Assembly (NCBI RefSeq): GCF_902712875.1
Contig: NZ_LR743509.1
Coordinates: 248,001-312,000 of the forward strand
Direction: 5' to 3'
DNA: 64,000 nt
From: Hyphomicrobium sp. ghe19
GTDB taxonomy: Bacteria; Pseudomonadota; Alphaproteobacteria; Rhizobiales; Hyphomicrobiaceae
The notes under the pieces were generated by a model. That model did no database searches. It saw only the letters and a list, made by a program, of their open reading frames with translations, and had not been told where the DNA came from. Each line of letters begins with the position of its first letter. The stretch's first letter is position 1. Below, piece by piece: positions 26,606-35,326 of this stretch. Made by a program: the position numbers and the translations under genes.

Positions 26606-27583
26606 CTATTTATCGACGCTCGTTGAAGCGCCGGGATCGGGAAGCCCATTCTCGATTGCGTCTTCGATGCTTGACGGTCCGGCGGACGCGGCGATGGCTT
26701 CCGGAACGACCCAAATGCGAAAGTTCTGCGTCGCAAGGCCGTTGTCGCAGAGAAGGGCCCCGCCTTCGCTCCGGCAGCTCGTGTCGGCCGGAACCGTATA
26801 GGCTCCAGCGGAAGCGCCGCGGCTTTCGCCGACCTCGATCACTTCGATGCGCGCGTCAGGATCGATTGAAACGGCGCGATAGACGCACGCTGATTTCCCG
26901 GCACAGGAATCCGCCGTCGATTCCTCCGTCGTCGACAATGCGACCGCCTGAGTGCGCGGCATGCTGACGGCAGGAGCTTCGATGCCGTTTGAAAGCCAGC
27001 AGCGATCGTCGATGCAAATAATCGGGTCGGGTTTGAAGCCGAGGGCCGCATCATTCGTGTCGAGCACAATCAGCACAGTGGCCGGCACTGAGCCGGGCTT
27101 CGGAGCCTCGGCGACAATCATCCGCTCGCTTTCCGGTTTCGTCGGGACAGCCGCAGCAACGGGCACAGGTGCAGGTTGTTTTTCGGGGGCCGGGGTAACA
27201 GCCGGCGGCGGCGCGGGAATGGGGGCCGCGGTGACTGGGGCAGCGGCGACAGGGAGCGCGGCGATTGGGGCAACGGGAGCGGTCGCAGCGGGCTCAGCGG
27301 CAACCTGCCGGGTGCGGGCTTCCTGCTTCAAGCGATTGGCCTCTTCGGCGCCCGCCCGGCTCAGCATGTCCGCTTCATAATCGGCGTCGGGCTTAGCCGC
27401 TGCCGGCGCCAGCTTCACGGATGGCTTCGACGCTGGTTTTGGTGCTGGCTTCGCGGCTGGTTCGTCGCTTGCACCGGAGAATTTCTGTGCAATCGCCTGT
27501 GCCGGATCGACGGAGTCGGCGTGAACGCCAAGCGCGGAGGTCATCACCGCCAATGTCGCCACAAAGAGCACTTTGATCGCCAT
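26606..27583 (-). CDS. Secreted Pro/Ala-rich hypothetical protein
   Basis: 325 residues. A signal peptide (about 1-22, VLFVATLAVMTSALGVHA) is followed by about 130 residues of Pro/Ala/Lys low complexity (PAAKPAPKPASKPSVK and VAPIAALPVAAAPV blocks). The C-terminal ~150 residues look folded, with Cys pairs (IICIDDRCWLS, DSCAGKSACVYR, DTSCRSEGGALLCDNG) suggesting disulfides in the periplasm. No family recognised; the proline-rich part may span the wall. It is convergent with the hydrolase, 2 bp apart. Confidence 0.7.
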   Translation of the reverse strand: MAIKVLFVATLAVMTSALGVHADSVDPAQAIAQKFSGASDEPAAKPAPKPASKPSVKLAPAAAKPDADYEADMLSRAGAEEANRLKQEARTRQVAAEPAATAPVAPIAALPVAAAPVTAAPIPAPPPAVTPAPEKQPAPVPVAAAVPTKPESERMIVAEAPKPGSVPATVLIVLDTNDAALGFKPDPIICIDDRCWLSNGIEAPAVSMPRTQAVALSTTEESTADSCAGKSACVYRAVSIDPDARIEVIEVGESRGASAGAYTVPADTSCRSEGGALLCDNGLATQNFRIWVVPEAIAASAGPSSIEDAIENGLPDPGASTSVDK

Positions 27584-27704
27584 GGGAAAGCTCGTGGTCC
27601 CGCTCGCATCGGCGCCCCCGACGGGTGCGCAACCGCTGACGTCTTTATCCTCTATTCTGGCGGAATGGCGGAAAACGTGTGACGGAACGCTAAAAAGCCG
27701 TTGG

Positions 27705-28568
27705 CTAAAGTCCCGCGATGGATTTCAGTCCTTCGACGTAGGTGGGATAGGCAAGTTTGACGCCGAGCTCCGCCTTCATGCGGGCGTTCGAGACCTTCTT
27801 GTTTTCGATATAGAAACTGCGCGCCGTGGACGACAGATCGGCATCGTCGGGATCGATTGCGGGCGGGCAGGGCAAGCCTAACAGTTCGGCGCCATAGGCG
27901 ATGACGTCCTGGGGCGGTGCTGGAAGGTCGTCCGTCACGTTGAAGATGTGCACGCCGGGCTGAAGATCGATGCTCGCTTCGACCGCGGTCGCGATATCCT
28001 CGACGTGGACGCGATTGGTGAGCTGACCTGGCTTGAATATGCGCCGTGCAGTGCCTGCTTTCAGTTGATCGATGGCGCTGCGACCAGGGCCATAAATTCC
28101 AGGCAGGCGATAGATGACGAGCGCTTTGCCGGATTTGCGCGCGAGTTCGATCCAACCGTTCTCAGCTTTGAGGCGACGCTGTCCACGGATGGTTCCGGGG
28201 CGCGTCTCCGTCGTTTCGTCCACCCAGCCGCCCGCTGCGTCGCCGTAGACCCCGACAGTCGAGAAGTATCCGATCCAGCGAACGGAAGGGCTGGCTGCAA
28301 TCGCATCGCCGTAGCATCGCAAGGCCGGATCGCCGTCAGCATCGGGGGGAATAGATAGGAGCACATGCGTCGCGCTTTGCAGTGCATCGGCGACGTCGTG
28401 CAGAGCTTCCCTCCCGTCGAAAAGGAAGGGCTCGAAGCCCTGCTCGACGAGGCGCTCAACTTTTTCGGCGTGTGCGGTCGTGCCGGCGACCGTCCAGCCT
28501 TCCTCTATTAGCCGCCGTCCGAGTTCGGTGGCGCAGTATCCCAGTCCGAAACAGAAGAGCCGGCTCAT
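27705..28568 (-). CDS. NAD-dependent epimerase/dehydratase-like protein (atypical SDR, YeeZ type)
   Basis: 287 residues. The N-terminal dinucleotide-binding motif is CFGLGYCATELGRRL (GxGYxA), with no classical TGxxGxxG loop, matching the YeeZ-like branch of extended SDRs. It continues with VLLSIPPDADGDP, YFSTVGVYGD and YRLPGIYGPGRS, where the Tyr of the SDR active site would sit. The ATG at 28568 lies 1 bp after the queG stop, so it belongs to the GST-queG-SDR operon. Substrate unknown. Confidence 0.88.
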   Translation of the reverse strand: MSRLFCFGLGYCATELGRRLIEEGWTVAGTTAHAEKVERLVEQGFEPFLFDGREALHDVADALQSATHVLLSIPPDADGDPALRCYGDAIAASPSVRWIGYFSTVGVYGDAAGGWVDETTETRPGTIRGQRRLKAENGWIELARKSGKALVIYRLPGIYGPGRSAIDQLKAGTARRIFKPGQLTNRVHVEDIATAVEASIDLQPGVHIFNVTDDLPAPPQDVIAYGAELLGLPCPPAIDPDDADLSSTARSFYIENKKVSNARMKAELGVKLAYPTYVEGLKSIAGL

Positions 28569-28569
28569 G

Positions 28570-29718
28570 CTAGCGGAGTTCCTCAATTGGCAAAGTCCAT
28601 TCGGCGGCGACTTCGGTGTCGTGCTCGCGAGCCTCGTAGCGCTTTCGCAGAGCATCGATCTCGGCGTCACTCGCGAGCCGGCGAGATGCCCAGATCGCCA
28701 TGGCGCGGACGAGTGCCGAGTTATCTTCCAGCAGGGGTTCGATAAGGGCAAGTAGCGATCGATCGCCCGAATTGCCGGAAGCGATCAGCGTATTGCGGAT
28801 GACGCGGTCGCGCCCCGTCCGTTTGATCGGTGTGCCCGCAAAGCGCGAGCGGAATGCTGCATCATCGAGTGCGAGCAATTCGGCAAGGGGAGGATTGTCC
28901 GTTTCGGGACGCGCGGCGTAGCGGATCTCGGTCGCGGCGCTCGCGAACTTATTCCATGGACAGACGGCGGCGCAGTCATCGCAACCGAACACGCGATTGC
29001 CGATCGGGCCGCGAAATTCGGGTGCGATATGGCCTTTGTGCTCGATCGTCAGGTAGGCGATGCAGCGCCGTGCATCGAGCTGGTAGGGCGCGGGAAAGGC
29101 GTTCGTCGGACAGACGTCGAGACATCGCCGGCACGAACCGCAATGGTCCTCGGTGCCCTCGTCGGGTTCGAGTTCGGCCGTCGTCAGTACGGCGCCGAGA
29201 AAGAGCCAGTTGCCGTGCTGGCGGGAAACCAGGATCGTGTGCTTGCCTTGCCAGCCGAGACCGGCTTTCGCGGCGAGCGGCTTTTCCATCAGCGGCGCGG
29301 TATCGACGAAGACTTTGACTTCGGCGCCAGATTGCTCGGAAAACGCACGCGCGAGCGACTTGATCTTTTTCTTCAGAACATCGTGGTAATCGCGGCCTTT
29401 GGCATAGACCGAAATCGCGGCATTCGATCGATCGTGAAGGGCGTCGAGTGGATCAGCGGGCGGCGCGTACGATTGTCCGAAGATGATGGCGCTCTTGGCG
29501 TCGGGCCACAATCGAAGCGGACCCGCGCGCCGATCGGCATGGGTTTCCATCCAGTCCATGTCGCCGTGGCGCTTCTCGCTCAGGAAGTGCGCGAGCCGAG
29601 CGGTCAGCTCCGTGTCGTCGGCCAAGCGCGCAATGCCGACAGCGTCGAGCCCAAGCTTCGCTGCTTCAGCGCGGATCATCCCGCCGAGAGCGGAACTGGA
29701 ATTTTGGGCTTCGGACAT
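28570..29718 (-). CDS. queG: Epoxyqueuosine reductase
   Basis: Last enzyme of queuosine synthesis: reduces epoxyqueuosine to queuosine in tRNA wobble position 34, using cobalamin and two [4Fe-4S] clusters. 382 residues, the normal length. Cluster motifs are visible: CGSCRRCLDVCPTNAF with a further Cys in DARRCIAYL, and GCDDCAAVCPWNKFA. The C-terminal HEAT-like repeat part is present. It lies 9 bp after the glutathione S-transferase gene and 1 bp before the SDR gene. Confidence 0.96.
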   Translation of the reverse strand: MSEAQNSSSALGGMIRAEAAKLGLDAVGIARLADDTELTARLAHFLSEKRHGDMDWMETHADRRAGPLRLWPDAKSAIIFGQSYAPPADPLDALHDRSNAAISVYAKGRDYHDVLKKKIKSLARAFSEQSGAEVKVFVDTAPLMEKPLAAKAGLGWQGKHTILVSRQHGNWLFLGAVLTTAELEPDEGTEDHCGSCRRCLDVCPTNAFPAPYQLDARRCIAYLTIEHKGHIAPEFRGPIGNRVFGCDDCAAVCPWNKFASAATEIRYAARPETDNPPLAELLALDDAAFRSRFAGTPIKRTGRDRVIRNTLIASGNSGDRSLLALIEPLLEDNSALVRAMAIWASRRLASDAEIDALRKRYEAREHDTEVAAEWTLPIEELR

Positions 29719-29727
29719 ATGAGCGAT

Positions 29728-30432
29728 TTAGAAATCGAGGTCGGAATAGGCAAGAGGCGGCGCCGTTCCCGGAACGCGGTCGCCGAGCAGGGCTCGGAAT
29801 GACGGCCGGGATTTCATTCGCTGATACCAGACTTTGACTGTCGGATAGTCGTTCCACGGTATCTCGCCCAGGTAGTCTACGGTCGAAATTTGAGCTGCGG
29901 CAGCAAAATCGGCAAAGCTCAGCTCGTCGCCGCCGATCCAGCGCCGGGTGTCGGCAAGATAGCCCGTGTAGGAGAGATGATATTTAAGGTTAGCGCGAAC
30001 GGCACGCAGGACTCCCGGATCAGGTGCAACGGGGCCTGAGGGGCGCATCGAGCTGTAGACCTTCTCGATGAGAAGTTCTCTCGTCACCTCGCGATCGAAC
30101 TTGCCGTGATACCAGTCGATGAGGCGGCGGATCTCCGCGCGGTCCTCCCGGTTGCCCGGAATGAGCGGAGGGGGACCTGGCGCAATCGTCGTCGCGCTCG
30201 GCAGTACTTCTTCAGCGACGAATTCAGAGATCGAATACGCGCCGCACAGCGTCAGGCCGTTCTCGAACTCGAGGACCGGCATCTCGCCTGCGGGGTTCTT
30301 TGCAAGAAAGCTTTGGCGCCATTCCCAGGGATTTTCATCGAGAAGCTGAACTTCGACGGCGTATTCGGCAAGCGCCAATCGAATGGACCGAGATCGCGGG
30401 CATAGGCGGTACTGCGTAAGTCGCGGGGGCAT
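29728..30432 (-). CDS. Glutathione S-transferase family protein
   Basis: 234 residues with a thioredoxin-like N-domain (TQYRLCPRSRSIRLALAEY, a CPxS motif at the usual active-site position, then AGEMPVLEFENG with the cis-Pro) and an all-helical C-domain (DELSFADFAAAAQISTVDYLG). Role: glutathione conjugation or thiol transfer; substrate not predictable. First gene of an operon with queG and the SDR. Confidence 0.92.
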   Translation of the reverse strand: MPPRLTQYRLCPRSRSIRLALAEYAVEVQLLDENPWEWRQSFLAKNPAGEMPVLEFENGLTLCGAYSISEFVAEEVLPSATTIAPGPPPLIPGNREDRAEIRRLIDWYHGKFDREVTRELLIEKVYSSMRPSGPVAPDPGVLRAVRANLKYHLSYTGYLADTRRWIGGDELSFADFAAAAQISTVDYLGEIPWNDYPTVKVWYQRMKSRPSFRALLGDRVPGTAPPLAYSDLDF

Positions 30433-30569
30433 AGGATTCCTGTGCTGATGACGGCGGCACTATACACCCGCTGTCGTCGATTCGATGGCAACTCGGCTAA
30501 ACGACCTCTTTGGCATGGCCACAATTTCTGTTAACGCTCGGCCGCTTTCGAGCGCGCGAAGGAGCACTG

Positions 30570-31367
30570 ATGGAAACGTGGCAAGTCGTACTGCTCGGAC
30601 TGATCGAAGGCTTGACGGAATATCTACCCGTTTCCTCGACGGCGCACCTTCTTCTTACCGAGCAGCTCATGGGGGTCACCTCGGCAGGGCGCACCTTTGA
30701 GGTGCTGATCCAGCTCGGCGCAATTCTCGCTCTTCTCACCGTATATGCCGGCAAACTCTGGCACATCGCGCTCGATTTTCCGACCAACGCGACAACGCGA
30801 CGTTTCGTTTTTGCGGTGCTTGTCGCCTTCCTGCCGGCTGTCTTCATCGGCGTCATGGCGCATCGGATCATCAAGGAAGTTCTTTTTGAATCGCCGTTGA
30901 TCATGTGCACGGCGCTGGTTGTCGGCGGGATCATTCTGCTTGCCGTCGACCGGATCAAGTACAAGCCGCGGTTCACCAATGTGATGGACATTCCGCCGGC
31001 GACGGCCCTGATCATCGGCTTTGCGCAATGTCTTGCCATGATCCCGGGAGTATCGCGGTCCGGTTCGACGATCGTCTCGGCGGTGCTGCTCGGCGCCGAC
31101 AAGCGTACGGCTGCGGAATTCTCGTTTTTTCTGGCGATGCCGACGATGACCGGTGCGTTCGCCTACGATCTTTACAAGAACTGGTCGATTTTAACGCCTG
31201 ACGACGTGAGCCACATCGTGCTCGGATTTATCGCAGCGTTCGTCACCGGCGTGATCGTAGTTCGCTACATGCTCGATTTCATATCGCGGCGCGGGCTATC
31301 GTTCTTCGGGTGGTGGCGGTTGCTGGTCGGCGGCATCGGACTGGGCGTGATCGCAGTCCTGCACTGA
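30570..31367 (+). CDS. uppP: Undecaprenyl-diphosphatase
   Basis: 265 residues, multi-spanning membrane enzyme that removes a phosphate from undecaprenyl diphosphate, recycling the lipid carrier for peptidoglycan and surface polysaccharides. The catalytic ExxxE region ([18 protein letters not shown]) is at the N-terminus and the second motif GVSRSGST lies near the middle. The ATG at 30570 follows AAGGAG with 5-nt spacing. Overproduction of this BacA-type protein gives bacitracin resistance. Confidence 0.97.
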   Translation: METWQVVLLGLIEGLTEYLPVSSTAHLLLTEQLMGVTSAGRTFEVLIQLGAILALLTVYAGKLWHIALDFPTNATTRRFVFAVLVAFLPAVFIGVMAHRIIKEVLFESPLIMCTALVVGGIILLAVDRIKYKPRFTNVMDIPPATALIIGFAQCLAMIPGVSRSGSTIVSAVLLGADKRTAAEFSFFLAMPTMTGAFAYDLYKNWSILTPDDVSHIVLGFIAAFVTGVIVVRYMLDFISRRGLSFFGWWRLLVGGIGLGVIAVLH

Positions 31368-31418
31368 CGCTTTTAAATTGCGTTCGGCGACTCGCGTTCC
31401 GGCCGCCGAGCGCGTGCG

Positions 31419-31883
31419 TTAGGCGGCGTGTGACGTCAGGGGCTTCGTGAGGACGGTCCGGAGTCCTTCGACGTCCTTGGCGCTCCGCAGGCCTTCAAGG
31501 GTCGCCGGATCGCGGACGAGCCGGGAAATGCGCGCGAGTGCCTTTAGATGGTCGGCGCCTGCGTGCTCGGGGGCCAACAGGAAGAACAGAAGATCGACGG
31601 GCTCACCGTCGTGGCTTTCGAATGCAATCGGACGCTCGAGACGCGCAAAGAGGCACGTGATCTTTTTCACGGTCGGCAGTTTGACGTGCGGGATCGCAAT
31701 CCCACGGCCGAGGCTCGTTGAACTCAGTCTCTCCCTTTGGAGGAGAGCCGCATAGATGTCGGCCGCGGAGGCGCCGGTCAGCGCTTCCGCCTTTTGTGCG
31801 AGGATGTGAAGCGCCTGCTTCTTATCTTCAGCCTCGAGACGCGGAACAATCGCGTCAGTGGCCAGCATGTCTTCGATATTCAT
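31419..31883 (-). CDS. ptsN: Nitrogen PTS component EIIA-Ntr
   Basis: 154 residues. The phosphorylated His is His66 in RGIAIPHVKLP. PtsN takes phosphate from EI-Ntr and NPr and regulates potassium uptake, PHB metabolism and nitrogen responses rather than moving sugar. It ends the minus-strand block rpoN-hpf-ptsN, its usual place in proteobacteria. Confidence 0.96.
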   Translation of the reverse strand: MNIEDMLATDAIVPRLEAEDKKQALHILAQKAEALTGASAADIYAALLQRERLSSTSLGRGIAIPHVKLPTVKKITCLFARLERPIAFESHDGEPVDLLFFLLAPEHAGADHLKALARISRLVRDPATLEGLRSAKDVEGLRTVLTKPLTSHAA

Positions 31884-31979
31884 TCAGGCTCCATCCACAA
31901 TGATATGGCCGTCAATGTGGCCTACCGGGCCAATATGTACGGCATACACACTGCATTGATTAAAATAAATAAACCGCCC

Positions 31980-32600
31980 TCAATCTACATGATCCGGCGG
32001 CAAGGCACCGTTCGCCTTCGTCGCCAAAGGCAGATCGGCGTCGATCCACCCAATGTGCCCGTCAGTACGCCGATAAACGACGTTTAATCCCCCGTGGGCA
32101 GCGTTCCTGAAAATCATGAAGGACGCTTCCGACAGGTCGAGCTTCAATACAGCTTCGCTCACCGTCATATGGCCGATGTTCCGCTGGCCTTCGGCGATGA
32201 TAAGCGGATTCGCGCCGTCCTGCTCCGGCTCATCCTCATCGCTCAGGCTGACTACATAATCCCGCGCCTCGATGTCGACCCTGCGGCGCGCTGCAGCAGC
32301 GGGGGATGTATGGTGCTTAATGCGGCTCTTATACCGCCGGACGCGCGTCTCCAGGCGGTGGGCTGCGGCATCGACGGCACTATAGGCGTCGCCGCCTTCG
32401 CCGTGCGCTTCGAGCAGAAGACCGCTCGAGAAATGGACCGTGCAAGACGTTTTGAAGACTTCACGCTCGCGTTCCAAACGGATGTGGCCGTCTACTTCGC
32501 GCGCCAGAAATTTCTGGAGAACACCGCGAATTTTGTCGCCAGCGTAGGTCTGGAAGGCGTCGCCGATTTCGAGATTTTTACCGGTGATTTGGAGGGTCAT
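31980..32600 (-). CDS. hpf: Ribosome hibernation promoting factor, long form
   Basis: 206 residues from the ATG at 32600. The N-terminal S30AE domain (TLQITGKNLEIGDAFQTYAGDKI, HRLETRVRRYKSRIKHH) binds the 30S decoding region; a linker of about 40 residues leads to the C-terminal dimerisation domain (SEASFMIFRNAAHGGLNVVYRRTDGHIGWID), which makes 100S ribosome dimers in stationary phase. Length and two-domain plan match long HPF rather than short HPF or YfiA. It lies between rpoN and ptsN. Confidence 0.95.
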   Translation of the reverse strand: MTLQITGKNLEIGDAFQTYAGDKIRGVLQKFLAREVDGHIRLEREREVFKTSCTVHFSSGLLLEAHGEGGDAYSAVDAAAHRLETRVRRYKSRIKHHTSPAAAARRRVDIEARDYVVSLSDEDEPEQDGANPLIIAEGQRNIGHMTVSEAVLKLDLSEASFMIFRNAAHGGLNVVYRRTDGHIGWIDADLPLATKANGALPPDHVD

Positions 32601-32823
32601 GAAAATGCCTGTTCTGCACTTACCGAGGCTGAGTTTGCCGTTACCGAGCGTATTGCTCCGAGGTTCCGACCTGCCTTTCTTTGACCTCGGGAGCGTGTGA
32701 CCGACACCAACCCAGGCTCTTGATGAATAAGAGTTAGGCTCCCCGCTGGGCCCTGTCAAATCACGCTTTGAACTCGAATGTTACGGAAATATTTCGAATG
32801 TTCAGTGGGTTAGGCCGCGCGTT

Positions 32824-34353
32824 TCACGCGAAGTCGCCCAGACGTTCAACGAGTTTCTTGTCGCGACGGCGCTGCACGGACGAGGGAATGCGCATGGCCT
32901 CGCGATATTTTGCGACCGTCCGCCGCGCGATCTCGATGCCCTCGCCCCGCAAGCGGTCGACGAGCTGATCGTCTGAGAGCACATCGTCGGCGCTTTCGGC
33001 GTCGATCAGCTGCTTGATCCTGTGACGGACCGATTCAGACGAGTGAGCTTCGCCGTCGGCAGCCGAGGCGATGGCTGATGTGAAGAAGTACTTTAGCTCG
33101 AAGATGCCCCTCGGCGTCGCGATGTACTTGTTCGACGTCACGCGCGAGACGGTCGACTCGTGCATGGAGATGGCGTCGGCGATGACCTTCAGGTTGAGCG
33201 GCCGCAGATACTGGACGCCGTACATGAAGAAGCTGTCTTGCTGGCGCACGATTTGCTCGGCGACCTTGAGGATCGTGCGCGCGCGCTGATCCAAGCTCTT
33301 CACGAGCCAATTGGCCGTCTGCAGACAATCGAAGATATAGCCCTTGTCGCGCTCGTTGGTCGTCGTTTTTGCGATGCGCGTGTAATACGAGCGATTGACC
33401 AGAACGCGCGGCAGAGTGTCGCTATTCAGTTCGACGTGCCAGCCGCCGTCGGCGGCCGCGCGCACGATGACGTCCGGCACGACCGGCTGAAGCTGGACAG
33501 AACCGAATTTGAGGCCGGGTTTCGGGTTGAGCCGTTTGATCTCGCGGATCATATCGGCGAGTTCGTCCATATCGATGCCGATCGCCCTTTTCAGGGCTGG
33601 GATATTACGGCTGGCAAGCAGATCGAGGTTGGCCAGGAGCTGCGCCATCAATGGATCGTAGCGATTTTGCTCTTTGAGCTGGAGCGCGAGGCACTCGGCG
33701 AGTGACCGGGCGAAGATACCGGGCGGATCGAACGTCTGCAGTTTGCCTAGTACGCTTTCGACTAATTCTAGCGGTGCGCCAAGGCGCTGCGAGAGCGCCT
33801 CGAGGTCTGCCGGGATGTAGCCCGCTTCGTCGACGAGATCGATCAGGTATTGGCCGATCAACCGCTCGACGGGATCGTTAACGGTCAACGGCAATTGAGC
33901 GCTCAAGTGATCCCTGAGCGAAACCTGATTGGCGACGTAATCCTCAAGGTCGTTATCGCCGTCGCCGCCGTTATGCATGCGTTGGGAGACGTTGGCCCAG
34001 CTCATGCCCGTCTGGGGCGCCGCAGACGAGCCCGGTTCGCCTGTTCCCGGCTCCTGGAAGACGTTGCCGAAATCGACATCAAGGCCGCCGGTATGGTCGC
34101 TAACGGGCTCTCTAAGATCGAGCCAGCGGTCGTCGGCGGCGCGTTCTTCTGCGCGTTCAAGCACAGCATCGTCGGCCGGCTTGGCGTTGGCGGGGTCGTC
34201 ACGCTCGAGCAGGGGATTGCGTTCGAGCTCAGAGTCGACGAATTCGGTCAGTTCGAGATTGGACAGCTGAAGTAGACGGATCGCCTGCTGCAGCTGCGGC
34301 GTCATTACCAGCTGCTGGCCTTGTCTCAGCTCTAATTTTGCTGAAAGCGCCAT
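32824..34353 (-). CDS. rpoN: RNA polymerase sigma-54 factor
   Basis: 509 residues. Region I is the Gln/Leu-rich N-terminus (LRQGQQLVMTPQLQQAIRLL), an acidic region II follows (ERDDPANAKPADD), and region III ends in the conserved RpoN box with ARRTVAKYREA, which recognises the -24 element. Sigma-54 needs AAA+ activators and serves nitrogen and other genes. It sits downstream of lptB and upstream of hpf-ptsN, the common order. Confidence 0.97.
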   Translation of the reverse strand: MALSAKLELRQGQQLVMTPQLQQAIRLLQLSNLELTEFVDSELERNPLLERDDPANAKPADDAVLERAEERAADDRWLDLREPVSDHTGGLDVDFGNVFQEPGTGEPGSSAAPQTGMSWANVSQRMHNGGDGDNDLEDYVANQVSLRDHLSAQLPLTVNDPVERLIGQYLIDLVDEAGYIPADLEALSQRLGAPLELVESVLGKLQTFDPPGIFARSLAECLALQLKEQNRYDPLMAQLLANLDLLASRNIPALKRAIGIDMDELADMIREIKRLNPKPGLKFGSVQLQPVVPDVIVRAAADGGWHVELNSDTLPRVLVNRSYYTRIAKTTTNERDKGYIFDCLQTANWLVKSLDQRARTILKVAEQIVRQQDSFFMYGVQYLRPLNLKVIADAISMHESTVSRVTSNKYIATPRGIFELKYFFTSAIASAADGEAHSSESVRHRIKQLIDAESADDVLSDDQLVDRLRGEGIEIARRTVAKYREAMRIPSSVQRRRDKKLVERLGDFA

Positions 34354-34399
34354 GCGCTAATCCGTTGCTCCGTTTCGATAAAATCGGAGCCACTTATAC

Positions 34400-35260
34400 T
34401 CATCGCGCGTTAACGAACATATCGCCAAGGTAGACCCGCCGCACGTCTTCATTCGATATGATTTCAGAAGGCTTGCCCTGTGTCAGAACTTGACCATCGT
34501 AAATAATATAAGCGCGATCAATTAGGCTTAAAGTTTCACGAACGTTATGGTCGGTGATCAACACACCAATACCGCGTTCGGTCAAGTGGCGCACCAGTTG
34601 CTGGATGTCGCCGACGGCGATCGGGTCGATACCGGCGAACGGTTCGTCCAGCAACATGAACGACGGCCGAGAGGCGAGGGCGCGGGCAATTTCACAGCGC
34701 CGCCGTTCACCGCCCGAGAGCGCCATCGCCGCCGACTTTCTCAGCCGAGTGATGGAAAATTCCTCTAGCAGGCTGTCGAGCTGCTCTTTGCGCGCCTGCC
34801 GGTTAGGCTCGATCAGCTCGAGGACGGCCATGATGTTCTGCTCGACCGTCAATCCGCGAAAGATCGATGCTTCCTGCGGAAGATAACCGACGCCAAGGCG
34901 GGCCCGCTGATACATCGGTAGTTTGGTCACGTCCTCGCCGTCGATCGTGATGCGGCCCTCGTCGGCAGCGACGAGGCCGGTGATCATGTAGAAGACGGTG
35001 GTTTTGCCTGCGCCGTTCGGACCGAGCAGGCCGACGGATTCGCCGCGTCCGACCGCCAGGTTCACGCCTTTGACGACCATCCGCTTGCGGTAAGATTTCT
35101 TCACATCGAAGGCGGTCAGCCAACCGTCCGCGCCGATTGCGTGCGGGTCGTCGGAGGCTACAGCCGCGCGATTAGCGCTGACGCCGTTCGTGTGTTCGCT
35201 CGCGCCGTTCGCGGTCGAAACTTTCTTCGATCGCAGGCGAATTGGTAAAGCCTTAAACAC
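34400..35260 (-). CDS. lptB: LPS export ABC transporter ATPase
   Basis: 286 residues. Walker A (GPNGAGKTT) is at about 80-88, the signature ALSGGERRRCEIARAL is present, and Walker B reads FMLLDEPFAGIDP. It drives extraction of lipopolysaccharide from the inner membrane with LptFG. About 45 residues precede the normal LptB start; the extension is Ser/Asn-rich and may be untranslated if an internal start is used. It lies 66 bp downstream of the fused lptC-lptA gene. Confidence 0.96.
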   Translation of the reverse strand: MFKALPIRLRSKKVSTANGASEHTNGVSANRAAVASDDPHAIGADGWLTAFDVKKSYRKRMVVKGVNLAVGRGESVGLLGPNGAGKTTVFYMITGLVAADEGRITIDGEDVTKLPMYQRARLGVGYLPQEASIFRGLTVEQNIMAVLELIEPNRQARKEQLDSLLEEFSITRLRKSAAMALSGGERRRCEIARALASRPSFMLLDEPFAGIDPIAVGDIQQLVRHLTERGIGVLITDHNVRETLSLIDRAYIIYDGQVLTQGKPSEIISNEDVRRVYLGDMFVNAR

Positions 35261-35326
35261 CCGATACCTCGCAGCCCTTCGTGCATTGTCGCCGCGGTTT
35301 GAAATGTGTCCAAGCCGGCCGCAACG

